DNA from: Caryophanales bacterium UBA784
GTDB lineage: Bacteria > Bacillota_I > Bacilli_A > RFN20 > CAG-288
Assembly: GCA_002297045.1 (NCBI GenBank)
Contig: DBJE01000013.1
Coordinates: 1-64,000 of the forward strand
Reading direction: 5' to 3'
DNA: 64,000 nt
The position numbers were made by a program, and so were the translations under genes. Under the pieces are notes generated by a model that saw nothing but the letters and a program-made list of their open reading frames with translations, ran no database searches and had not been told where the DNA came from. Below are positions 27,120 through 36,000 of this stretch, in pieces. Each line of letters begins with the position of its first letter. Position 1 is the stretch's first letter.

Positions 27120-29027
27120 ATGGCTGCAAAAAAAGTACGTATTCAGGATGATCTTTATCAGTATGTCAACGGAGAATGGCTGAAGAAGGCAAAAATCCCT
27201 TCCGATCGTCCCTCCACCGGCGGGTTTGCCAGGCTTGACGAGAATGTGAAGAAAAAACTAAGGAAAGACTTCGACCTGATGGTCGCAGGCAAGAAGGAAA
27301 TCCCGGTCAAAGAAAGGACAGGGGCCATTTCCTTATATCGTAAGGTGTTAGACCGGAAGAAACGGAATAAGGACGGGAGGACTCCCCTTCTTCCTTTGCT
27401 GAAAAAGATTTCTGCCGTAAAAGACATCAAACAGCTCAACAGGAAGGCAAAGTCCCTTTCTAGGAGCGGAAGGGATCTTCCTTTCTCTTTCGGTGTGGAT
27501 GTTGATAGGAAGAACACGGCCAAGCACTCTTTTATCCTCACGGGCCCGAGTATCATCCTTCCGGATACGACTTACTATGCAAAAGACAGCCAGGCAGGAA
27601 AGAAGCTGCTTTCCGTCTACCGCAGCTGTGCACAGAATCTTCTTAATTTATTGAAAAGGCCGAAAGACAGGCAGAAAACCTTCTTAGACGACACTTTTGC
27701 CTTTGATGCCCTTGTTGCACAGAACGTGAAGTCTCAGCTTGAGTGGGCAGACTATGTCGACAACTACCATCCAAGGACGACAGCCTCTGTCGCTAAGCTT
27801 CTGCTTCCTTTTGATTTCCTCTCCTTCCTAAAATCCCTTTATGGCGACAAATGTCCGGAGAGTGTCATTGTCTATGATCCTAAGGCAATCAACGGTTTTA
27901 AGAACTACTTCAATGCCACTACGTTTGAAAAGTATATCCACTGGGCCTATGTCAACGCCTTAAGGAACGGGGCAAAGTATCTTTCGGATAAGGCCTATGA
28001 AATTGCCAACGTCTATCATCGTACCCTTGTCGGAATCAAACATGATCCGGCATTGAAGAAACGTGCCTATTCCCTTGCCTCTTCCGCCTTCTCCGAACCT
28101 GTCGGTGTCTATTATGGGCGGACTTACTTCGGAGAAGAGGCCAAGAAGGATGTCGTGAACTTAGTCAAGGATATCATTGAGGCCTACAAGGGACGCAGGG
28201 CAAAAAACACCTTCCTCTCCCCGGCAACCAAAAAGAAGGCGATTCTGAAGCTTGACACTATCGAGATCAAGAGGGGATATCCGGATAAAATCGACTCTTT
28301 CTACAAGAAGCTGAAGGTTTCGGACGAGGATAGTCTTTATGAATCCAGGAGCAAGCTTTCCGCCCTTAAGGCGCAGCATGAACTCGACAAGCTCAATAAG
28401 CCCGTCGACCGCTCACTTTGGGCAAGGCCTGGACACAGGGTCAATGCCTGCTATAATCCTTTCTCCAACGATATTATCTTCCCCGCCGCCATTCTTCAGA
28501 AGCCCTTCTATTCCATTAAGCAGAACAAGAGCAAGAACCTTGGCGGAATCGGCGCGGTCATCGGTCATGAGATTTCCCACGCCTTTGACAATAATGGTGC
28601 CCACTTCGACGAAAAAGGAAATCTGAAGAACTGGTGGACGGACAAGGACTTCGCAGCCTTCAAGGAACTGACTAAACAGAGGATTGATGAATTCGATAAA
28701 ATCAAGTTCCATGGAGGAGTGGTCAACGGACAGCTTATCGTTTCCGAGAACATTGCCGACAACGGCGGCAGGGGCGTTACTCTTGAACTAAGGTCCAAGA
28801 GGAAGAAACCGGACTATAAGGGGTACTTCGAAAACTGGGGCAGAATCTGGTGCAGGAAAGCAAAGGATGAATACACTCAGCTTCTTCTGGTCACCGATGT
28901 CCATGCCCCCTGTGAGCTACGTGCAAACAGGCAGCCGAGAAATTTCCCGGAGTGGTACAAGACCTTTAATGTCACTTCAAAGGACAAGAGGTACCTTCCG
29001 TTAAAGAAGCGTGTCACTATCTGGTAA
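27120..29027 (+). CDS. pepO: M13-family zinc endopeptidase (PepO/neprilysin type)
   Basis: 635 residues, full length for bacterial PepO, and without a signal peptide, so probably cytosolic oligopeptide turnover. Zinc motif HEISH in GAVIGHEISHAFDNNGAHFD (about 480); the third ligand Glu is in SENIADNGG (about 545). The C-terminal substrate-binding CELRANMQPRNF and family end DK-M-YLP...RVTIW are present; AGG 28989-28991 falls on the conserved Met. The start is ATG 27120, with GGAG 9 bases upstream, rather than 27099. Confidence 0.94.
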   Translation: MAAKKVRIQDDLYQYVNGEWLKKAKIPSDRPSTGGFARLDENVKKKLRKDFDLMVAGKKEIPVKERTGAISLYRKVLDRKKRNKDGRTPLLPLLKKISAVKDIKQLNRKAKSLSRSGRDLPFSFGVDVDRKNTAKHSFILTGPSIILPDTTYYAKDSQAGKKLLSVYRSCAQNLLNLLKRPKDRQKTFLDDTFAFDALVAQNVKSQLEWADYVDNYHPRTTASVAKLLLPFDFLSFLKSLYGDKCPESVIVYDPKAINGFKNYFNATTFEKYIHWAYVNALRNGAKYLSDKAYEIANVYHRTLVGIKHDPALKKRAYSLASSAFSEPVGVYYGRTYFGEEAKKDVVNLVKDIIEAYKGRRAKNTFLSPATKKKAILKLDTIEIKRGYPDKIDSFYKKLKVSDEDSLYESRSKLSALKAQHELDKLNKPVDRSLWARPGHRVNACYNPFSNDIIFPAAILQKPFYSIKQNKSKNLGGIGAVIGHEISHAFDNNGAHFDEKGNLKNWWTDKDFAAFKELTKQRIDEFDKIKFHGGVVNGQLIVSENIADNGGRGVTLELRSKRKKPDYKGYFENWGRIWCRKAKDEYTQLLLVTDVHAPCELRANRQPRNFPEWYKTFNVTSKDKRYLPLKKRVTIW

Positions 29028-29034
29028 AAAAAGA

Positions 29035-29065
29035 GCCGGTCCTAAGAAAAGGACCGGCCTTTCTT
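29035..29065. terminator. bidirectional terminator between pepO and vsr
   Basis: Perfect 8-bp stem GCCGGTCC / GGACCGGC, 8-base loop, with an A-run to the left and T-rich sequence to the right. The vsr stop codon lies in the loop. Confidence 0.85.
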
Positions 29066-29485
29066 TTTCTCTTCTTCTCTCTTCCTTGCGGCCATTCCGA
29101 TTTCGTTGAGGACTTCCTCGAGATGATTGTCTATCTCATGTTCCCAGAACCGCAGGACAAGATAGCCTAGGGCCACAAGCTTCTCATTCTCCTCTTCGTC
29201 ACGCACTCTGTTCTTCCTAATCTTCTTTTTCCAGAAGTCATGATTTGTCTTAATCTTATCTAGGGTACTCGTGACATCATATCCATGAAAGAAGTCGCCA
29301 TCACAGAAGATAGCAATCTTTTCTTTGGTAAGGACAATGTCTGGATGTCCAGGAAGGGAGGAAACGTTTTTCCGGTAGCGGAATCCTTCGTGATAGAGTG
29401 CTATCCGAAGTCTCTTCTCAATCGATGTATCCTTACCCTTGATTCTTGACCTATTGTAGTGAACAGCTTCCTTTGATCTCTTCAT
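29042..29485 (-). CDS. vsr: very-short-patch-repair type endonuclease
   Basis: Vsr nicks beside T:G mismatches made by deamination of 5-methylcytosine. 147 residues, usual size. It shows N-M-SRIKGKDTSIE (AGG supplies the Met of the family N-M-SRI motif), GFRYRKNV, LPGHPDIVL, and the active-site stretch FCDGDFFHGYD with the catalytic Asp, then FW..KI..N..RD and LRFWEHEI. The start overlaps the end of the Nudix gene by 35 bases, so the pair is one transcript. No cytosine methyltransferase is in the window, which is unusual because vsr commonly sits beside its methylase. Confidence 0.88.
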   Translation of the reverse strand: MKRSKEAVHYNRSRIKGKDTSIEKRLRIALYHEGFRYRKNVSSLPGHPDIVLTKEKIAIFCDGDFFHGYDVTSTLDKIKTNHDFWKKKIRKNRVRDEEENEKLVALGYLVLRFWEHEIDNHLEEVLNEIGMAARKREEEKKKGRSFS

Positions 29486-29888
29486 GTTGCTCTAAGAAAT
29501 TGGCCGCATCCTTTAGTGTTTCCTTATCGCTGTCGAAAGTCAGGACGGAGAGAGCATCCTCTAGTGTCCTCCACTTCGCCTCGCTGACTTCCTCTTTCTG
29601 GGGAATGAGATCAAATGTTTTTGCCTTCGCAAGGAAGAACGTGACGTCCTTCCAGACACCCGGCTTTGGCGAATAGGAAATCTTATGCTGGAAGGAGGGA
29701 TAAAGACTGACATCAAGATTTGTCTCTTCCATGATTTCCCGTAGCGCACATTGGTAAGGGGTCTCCCCTTTCTCAATGTGGCCCTTGGGAAGAGAAATGT
29801 GGCCTAGCTGCCTATATTCTATCAGAAAAAGGATTTTTCCTTTCTCTTCTTTGTAGACAACGGCACCATAACTATATTCCTGTTTCAT
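29451..29888 (-). CDS. Nudix hydrolase (Ap4A-hydrolase-like)
   Basis: 145 residues. A complete Nudix box starts at GHIEKGETPYQCALREIMEETN (about residues 35-56), giving Mg-dependent cleavage of nucleoside diphosphate-X compounds. The preceding YGAVVY and LPKGHIE phrases are those of the dinucleoside tetraphosphatase branch; AGG gives M in EY-M-QLGH. The start is ATG 29886-29888 behind AAAAGGAAAG; the upstream ATG at 29918 lies in the neighbouring terminator. Confidence 0.9.
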   Translation of the reverse strand: MKQEYSYGAVVYKEEKGKILFLIEYRQLGHISLPKGHIEKGETPYQCALREIMEETNLDVSLYPSFQHKISYSPKPGVWKDVTFFLAKAKTFDLIPQKEEVSEAKWRTLEDALSVLTFDSDKETLKDAANFLEQHEEIKGSCSLQ

Positions 29889-29903
29889 TGGTTCTTTCCT
29901 TTT

Positions 29904-29928
29904 AAAAAAGGCAGTCATGAAGACTGCC
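29904..29928 (-). terminator. terminator after hydrogenase gene
   Basis: Read leftward: GGCAGTC, loop TTCAT, GACTGCC, then six T. It begins five bases after the hydrogenase stop and lies in front of the Nudix start. Confidence 0.8.
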
Positions 29929-29933
29929 GATCC

Positions 29934-31376
29934 TTATTTTCCAAATCCCGAGATGTCGTCTGCTGCTCCGCAGCTTTCCCTTGCCGCCTTGATGGAGGGC
30001 TGGGTCGACCTCTTGCCGTAACGGTCAATCTTTGCCTGGTCGGAAAGCTGATGGGTCAGACATCCCGGACCACCGATGCAGCCGTTTGCACATGCCCTTC
30101 CTTCCAGGAAGTTACCCTGGAAGGTTCCTTTTTTGACGTTGCTGAGGTTCCTCTTGCACTGATCAAGACCGGATGCTTTTACCGGTTTGACTTCGAAAGA
30201 GGAATTCTGTTCTTTCAGGGCTTCGTTTACGGCATCGCTAAGTCCGCCGGAATGGGCGAAAATACGGCCGAAGAAGGAGGCATCGTCGATTGTGGATTCC
30301 TCTACCTTTTCGACATCGATGTTCCGTGCTCCGAATAGCGCCTGAAGTTCCTCAAAGGTGATGACGTTGTCGACATAAGGAGCGGACCTTTCGTTGAACC
30401 TTTCTTTTTTCTTGGCAATGCAGGGCCCGATGAAGACGGTCTTTGCCTTAGGGTCCTTCTGTTTGATGATTTTGCACCTTGCCGCCATAGGGGAGAGATT
30501 CTTGGAAATCTTTTCGACTAATTCAGGGAATGCCTTGTGGATGTAGTTGACAAAAGCTGTGCAACAGGACGAGATGGCGAAGCCTTCCTCGCTTAGCTCC
30601 TTAGATTCGTTATAGGCAACATAGTCGGCACCTAGGGCAGCCTCATAGATTTTGCTGAAACCGAGCTTTTTGATACCTGTAAGCACCTGGCCAAGTTTGG
30701 CAGGGGCAAACTGAGCCGCAATAGAAGGGGCAATGACGGCATAGATATGGCCGTCGTTTTCCGGATTCTTGAGGATGTCGATACACTTTGTGATATAGGA
30801 TTTATCCCTGATTGCCCCGAAAGGACAGGCGTAAGAGCAGGCGCCGCATTCTGTACAGTCATCGTAGTTGATTTGGGAGATTCCGTCTTCCCGTGCATGG
30901 ATGGCATTGATCTTGCAGGCGGCCTCGCAGGGACGGCGATGGTTGACGATGGCACCGAACTGGCATGCCTTTGCACATAGTCCACAGTTGATGCATTTAT
31001 CCTTATTTATATGGGCACGCAGATTCTCATCGAAACTAATGGCCTTTTTCGGACAGGATTCTTCACATCGGTGGGCTAGGCAGCCACGGCAGAGGTCACT
31101 GACCTGCCTGCCACCAAAGGGACACTGATCACAGGCTGATTCGATGACTTCCAGAAGGTTCGGGTTGTTCTTATCCCCACCGAGTGCGAGTTTGATTCGT
31201 TCGGCAACGATGGCCCGCTCTTTATAGATACAGCAACGCCTTGTTGCCTTGGGGCCAGGGGAAATCCTTTTTGGAATGTCTACCCTTTTTTCCCAGAGAT
31301 CTCCCTCGTAGTAGTCTTTTGCGACTTCTTTTAGGACTTTGTATTTCAGTTCCTTGACTAGCGTATCAAATTTCAT
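29934..31376 (-). CDS. [FeFe] hydrogenase, group B-like
   Basis: 480 residues, started at ATG 31376 (AAAGGA 8 bases upstream; the TTG at 31403 has none). The N-terminal part has a CCIYKERAIVAERIKLALG segment and Cys-rich 4Fe-4S sites (CDQCPFGG; CRGC...CEESCP; CINCGLCAKAC; CTECGACSYACPFGAI). The C-terminal H-cluster domain carries SSCCTAFVNY, FIGPCIAKKKE and EG-M-ACANGCIGGPG. AGG 30096-30098 supplies the Met next to the cluster Cys. It is a cytosolic enzyme that probably evolves H2 from reduced ferredoxin, or senses it. No HydEFG maturase is present in the window. Confidence 0.9.
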   Translation of the reverse strand: MKFDTLVKELKYKVLKEVAKDYYEGDLWEKRVDIPKRISPGPKATRRCCIYKERAIVAERIKLALGGDKNNPNLLEVIESACDQCPFGGRQVSDLCRGCLAHRCEESCPKKAISFDENLRAHINKDKCINCGLCAKACQFGAIVNHRRPCEAACKINAIHAREDGISQINYDDCTECGACSYACPFGAIRDKSYITKCIDILKNPENDGHIYAVIAPSIAAQFAPAKLGQVLTGIKKLGFSKIYEAALGADYVAYNESKELSEEGFAISSCCTAFVNYIHKAFPELVEKISKNLSPMAARCKIIKQKDPKAKTVFIGPCIAKKKERFNERSAPYVDNVITFEELQALFGARNIDVEKVEESTIDDASFFGRIFAHSGGLSDAVNEALKEQNSSFEVKPVKASGLDQCKRNLSNVKKGTFQGNFLEGRACANGCIGGPGCLTHQLSDQAKIDRYGKRSTQPSIKAARESCGAADDISGFGK

Positions 31377-31448
31377 GATGTTGTCCTTTTTATTATTTTC
31401 CAAGCCTTTTTATTCTACCTTTTCCCTTGGAAGCAATCAATTTTTTCT

Positions 31449-31489
31449 TGGAAAAAGAAAACTCCCCTGACACGTATGTGCCAGAGGAG
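31449..31489 (-). terminator. intrinsic terminator within hydrogenase leader
   Basis: On the leftward RNA a 12-bp stem (CTCCTCTGGCAC / GTGTCAGGGGAG) with loop ATAC is followed by TTTTCTTTTT. The two positions that mismatch on the + strand are G-U pairs on the leftward RNA, so the structure belongs to that strand. It lies 75 bases before the hydrogenase start and about 80 bases after a strong promoter. Confidence 0.75.
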
Positions 31490-31566
31490 AGAGCAAAAGG
31501 AATTTTTATGTTGGAATTTATTATCTGTTTGATTGTTGCTTATCTAAGGTCTTCCTTAGAAGAGCG
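31450..31566 (-). ncRNA. short leader or small RNA ahead of the hydrogenase
   Basis: Between the promoter at 31572-31600 and the terminator at 31449-31489, a transcript of about 115 bases is predicted leftward. It starts with a 7-bp hairpin (TCTAAGG-AAGA-CCTTAGA, 31543-31560). It may be an attenuated 5' leader of the hydrogenase mRNA, a free-standing small RNA, or an antisense RNA to the tiny ORF at 31508-31570, which it would cover completely including its ribosome site. Confidence 0.45.
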
Positions 31567-31570
31567 TTAA
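31508..31570 (+). CDS. possible 20-residue hydrophobic peptide
   Basis: ATG 31508 is preceded by AAAAGGA at 6 bases and the frame ends at TAA 31568-31570. With AGG as Met the peptide is MLEFIICLIVAYLMSSLEER: an Ile/Leu/Val core with charged ends, like small membrane toxins. It lies exactly opposite the predicted small RNA. No convincing + strand promoter was found, so this may be chance. Confidence 0.25.
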   Translation: MLEFIICLIVAYLRSSLEER

Positions 31571-31571
31571 T

Positions 31572-31600
31572 ACTATACTCAATCCAGAATCGGATGTCAA
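31572..31600 (-). promoter_or_regulatory. strong sigma-A promoter, leftward
   Basis: TTGACA (31595-31600), a 17-base spacer and TATAGT (31572-31577) form the best-matching promoter of the region. It points to the hydrogenase gene through the leader terminator. Confidence 0.8.
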
Positions 31601-31624
31601 CAATTTCTAAAAAAATTTTTTTCT

Positions 31625-33007
31625 TTAGTTGGGAATGGCCGGAAACTGTACGTTGTTATCGTCTCTGATGTCCTTGAAATCGTCATGGATGATCCTCTCC
31701 CCTTCCTCACAGGAACCTTGGAAGGTGCTGATGACAATCCTCCTCAGGAGGAAGATGGTCCAGTCTGTCGTTGCATCCCTGAGATAGTTTAACAGATCAT
31801 GTAGGATAAGGAAAAAGAGGAAGAAATAACGGTCTGCCTTTGTTTTTCCTTTTCGGGCGGAAAGATACCTGATGAGGTCGGCAAAAAGATAGGAAGTAAG
31901 GCCAAGGGAGCCGGAGATTACCCCGATTTGGATGTACCCGTTTGGTATCATGGAAAACCCGGACTCTGTGGTAACGGATAAAAGAGATGCTCCAATGAGG
32001 TAGTTACTCTCAAAGGCAAAAATTCCGCTTTGAATCTGGCTGTAATTGGGATTGTTTTTTTCGAGAAGCCTGAATGCCTGCCTTGATTTTAAAAAGCTTC
32101 CTGAGAATCTCTGGGAGAAGAAAAGCAGGAAACAGAACGGGGCAAGCAGGACAACAAGTCCGACGAGCAGAAAGTAGGGATAATATCCTTTATAGGAGTG
32201 GAAGGCGAGGAAGACGAGCGGAATAAAGCCGATAAGCAGGAAAAGAAGACTGATTGTATTTCCAAGGACAAGTAAGGTGAAGTAGTCCAATAGCACGAAA
32301 GCACAATAGTACCATCTCTTTTTATAGATGCCATAACCAAGAAAGGGAAGGGTAAGGATAATTAAGCTAGCTATGGCATCTCCCGAATCGTAGGATAGGT
32401 CGAAAGGAGAAAAGGCGTTGTGCTTTTCCTTTGTCCTTAGGGTAAAACCGACTTCTAGAAAGAGAAGAATGGCAAGGACGGAAGAAACTTCTGAGAGATA
32501 GTCAAACCCTTTTCTCCCACTGGTTGCCGAACACCTCCTCCTATAAATAAAGATCTCCGCAAGGAAGAAGACGATAAAAAACCAGCATTGTCGGTAGTTT
32601 CTGTTCCTTTCTATCGCATTGATGATATAGGAGGCGAGAATCAAAAGCAGGAAGGACAAAAGAAGATAGAAGATGAATCCTGTTCGCCTTTTGACCTTTC
32701 TTACAATGAGGAACAGAATCAGGGAGAAGAAGACTAGACCGATGGATAGCACTAAAGGCAGGGGAACATCTCTTGCCCTAAATGGCCTATTCGCGGAAGG
32801 AATGACGAGAATAAAAGAAGCAATATAATAGATTCCATCATTCTGAAGAATGGGAAGAAACGAAAGAAGTCCAAAAAGAACCGATGGAATGAAATTATAA
32901 GGATAGGGGAAAAGAAAGCCGGCAAGGGCAAGTAGTGAAAGAGTGATGAGATAAAAAGGAGATTTCAGGAAGTGAACGGCTTTTTCTGTCCGGGAATGTT
33001 TTTCCAT
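31625..33007 (-). CDS. polytopic membrane protein, O-antigen ligase/polymerase-like
   Basis: 460 residues with about ten hydrophobic helices, a larger polar segment between about 285 and 340 (SQRFSGSFLKSRQAFRLLEKNNPNYSQIQSG) and a soluble acidic tail. This plan resembles the Wzy/WaaL group that polymerises or transfers surface polysaccharide, but no firm motif can be named. It lies divergently from a YfhO-like gene, which favours a role in envelope polymers. No ribosome site precedes the ATG; a TATACT six bases upstream suggests a leaderless message. Confidence 0.6.
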   Translation of the reverse strand: MEKHSRTEKAVHFLKSPFYLITLSLLALAGFLFPYPYNFIPSVLFGLLSFLPILQNDGIYYIASFILVIPSANRPFRARDVPLPLVLSIGLVFFSLILFLIVRKVKRRTGFIFYLLLSFLLLILASYIINAIERNRNYRQCWFFIVFFLAEIFIYRRRCSATSGRKGFDYLSEVSSVLAILLFLEVGFTLRTKEKHNAFSPFDLSYDSGDAIASLIILTLPFLGYGIYKKRWYYCAFVLLDYFTLLVLGNTISLLFLLIGFIPLVFLAFHSYKGYYPYFLLVGLVVLLAPFCFLLFFSQRFSGSFLKSRQAFRLLEKNNPNYSQIQSGIFAFESNYLIGASLLSVTTESGFSMIPNGYIQIGVISGSLGLTSYLFADLIRYLSARKGKTKADRYFFLFFLILHDLLNYLRDATTDWTIFLLRRIVISTFQGSCEEGERIIHDDFKDIRDDNNVQFPAIPN

Positions 33008-33093
33008 GATTCTAGTATAAACGATTCCCCTCTTTTGGCTGAAAGGAATATGTGAGAAAACAAACCATGATGGTATAAAATAGAACTATTGCT

Positions 33094-36000
33094 ATGAAAG
33101 AAAACATACAGAAAAAAATCAGCCGCCTCAAAAGGCAGGCCACCGAGCTCTCCTCCTCGCTGATAAAGCAAGGAAAAAAAGGATTCGTTTCCTTTTTCCT
33201 GCGAATAAAAAAGACCTTTAGGGAGCCAAGCGAGGCAAGGAAGACTGTCTATTGGCTCACTTTGATCGCCGTTCTCTGCTACGGATATACCTTATTTAAT
33301 CAGTATTGTACCATTCCTCTAAGCGGAGATTATTCCAGGCAGGAAAGGAATTTTATCTTCAACGGCTATGATGACTGGCATTCTTTCTTCTCTACCGGGG
33401 TATTCCCCATGTGGGATAGAAGCGCTTTTTTAGGAATTGACAATATCGGAGGAAATTCCTTCTACTACCTCTTTGATCCCTTTTTCCTGATTCTCCTCCC
33501 CTTTCCTAGAGAATGGCTGCAGACTCTTCAGGGATTGGAATTCATTCCAAAGATGGTCATTGCCGGAAGGCTTTTCTATTGGTACCTTGGGGAATTTAAC
33601 TTCTCTCCGAAAAACAAAAGACTTGGTGCCTTAGCCTTTGGTTTCTCGAGTTATTCTTTTGGTTATCTTTGGTTCCACTTTATTGATTCAGTCGCCTTCC
33701 TCCCTTTGATCTTCCTTGGAATAGAACGGATTATCAAAAAGCGGGATCCCCGTATCTTCCTTGTCGGCTTCTTCCTCAATGCCAGGGCATCCTATTTCTT
33801 CTTTGCCGTATTCATGGTCGGCGGACTCTTCTATGCCCTTTTCCGTTTCTTTCAGACCAGGAAAGAAAGAAACGAAAGGGAAAACTGGTCGATTCTCGGC
33901 TGCGGAAGGATTTCCTTTCTTATCGCTATCTGCCTTGGTGCCTTTACCCTTCTTCCTGGGCTTGCCGTCGCAAAAAGCAGGCCAAGAACCCAGAACAATG
34001 CTTATCTTGAGGGAATTAAGAATGCGAGCGGAAGGAAAGAAAGGCTGAAGGCTAGGTTCACCTTCCCAAGCGGAAGGGAACAGAACCAGCTCACCCCACT
34101 CTTCAATTTCCTTTTCATGTCAGACAGCTGCTACTCATCCAACTTATTGAATGTTAGCTGGTATGATAATTGCCAGGCTGGGCTTTATGCCACTACTCCT
34201 ATGCTTCTAATGTTCTTTGTATCCCTCATCGATGCCATTAAACAGAAGAAAGTTTCCTATCTTCTTGGCAGGGCAGGGACACTATTTAGGATCTTTACCC
34301 CTATTGGGTTCTATCTTTTCTCTGGATTCACTGTTGCATATGCACGCTACTTTATCCTTCCTGTTTCCTGGAGGATTGTCTTTGACCTAAAGGCAGTGGA
34401 AAAGAGACGGGACCTCCCTCGTTCCTATCTGGATTTAGCCGCCGTAAGGACTATCTTCCTTCAGACTATCTGCTGTTTTCTTGTCATCTACGGAGTGAAT
34501 AGGAAACCGGGAAACTTCACCGATACCCAATGGGACGATAAGAGGTGGCTGATCTTCGGAAGTCTTGTCTGGACTATTCTTGTCTATCTTGTGACCCGTC
34601 CCTTCTTCCATAAGAAACAATATTCCTATGTCACGTTAGGAAGGATGTCCCTTGACGTGATTGTCATGGCCAATCTGACTATTTACGGACAGGGGGTTTC
34701 CACCAGTAACCAGAATGCCGACATCCCTCTTACCACCGAACTTGTCTCCCGTTTAAAGGAAGAAGAGGGAGGAGAAGACTATTACCGGATTTTCTCTGAT
34801 CTCCAGGACCGGAACACTCCTAATATCAGTAGGCATCTTGGCTATTCAGGAACCTCTTCCTTCCATTCCGTCTATCCGTTCGGGGCCCAGGAGTTCATTG
34901 ACCGTAGCCGGATACCCTATAACTACCAAAGCTGGCTTAGGGGATTAACTAACCGGAGAGAAAACAGGGAAACCTTCCTTGGCGTTAAGTACTACATTGT
35001 CGAGCGTGTCCAAAAGGAGAGCAGGAAGGATTCTTATGGAAGATTTCTCACCTACGACGGAAAGAATTTAGCCAGCAGCTATGACATCCCTTATGGATTT
35101 AAGAACGTTTTAGATCTTACACAGGAAGAAGAGGATGAAATCGGAATCCGTTATTCTTCCTCCTTTAAGGAATTCCTTTCTTCCCCGTCCTGTGACAAGT
35201 CTCTCTATGTCAACCTCAACTTCATCGACTTTGCCTTTGGATATGATAATGTGATTGACTCAAGCTGGATGGCTACCAATCTCGGTTATAAGGATGAAGA
35301 CGATGACTTATATTTCGGACTTTCGGAAGACATCAACGAATATCCGCTTCTCCGTGCTGCCAGTATTTCCCATGAAGACTTCCTGAAGCTTTATGGGACG
35401 AATAGTGTCATCAGTGGAACACTATACGGAAACGGAAAAGATATTTATTCCTATCAGTACTACGACTATAATGATAAAAAGAATCAGATTCGCAACGCCA
35501 GCGCCTTCCAGTCTTCTTTGACTGTCTATGGCGGAAAATACGCCTACGGAAGCTCCTCGCCGATTGAATTCTATTCCGGGACAAGCAACAAGAGGAAGGC
35601 GACTGTTTATGCTGCAAACTGGGTGGAAAACGAAAGCGGATCGACAAGCTATGCTTCCTGCAGTATCCTGAATCCGTCGGATACTTCCTGCGAAGAAGAA
35701 TATGCAAAGAAACATCCTTTCGAATCCGCAAACGGAATCACTGCCGCCGATACTGTCTATGACCTTGATACCTTGCTTGACGAAAACGGAAACAAATACA
35801 CCACCAGTGTTCCCTATTACTCCAAGATTCTGATTCAGTTTACCGACAATGACGGAAATTATGTCCCGCTTGCACCGGAGGCTGATCCAAGCGATCCTCT
35901 TAGCGGGAGCTACATCGGCATCAATTCGGACAAGAACATCCAGTGGCGTCTGTTTGATAAGGACGACCATAGGATTTCCTTTAACCATCCCTATTATTCC

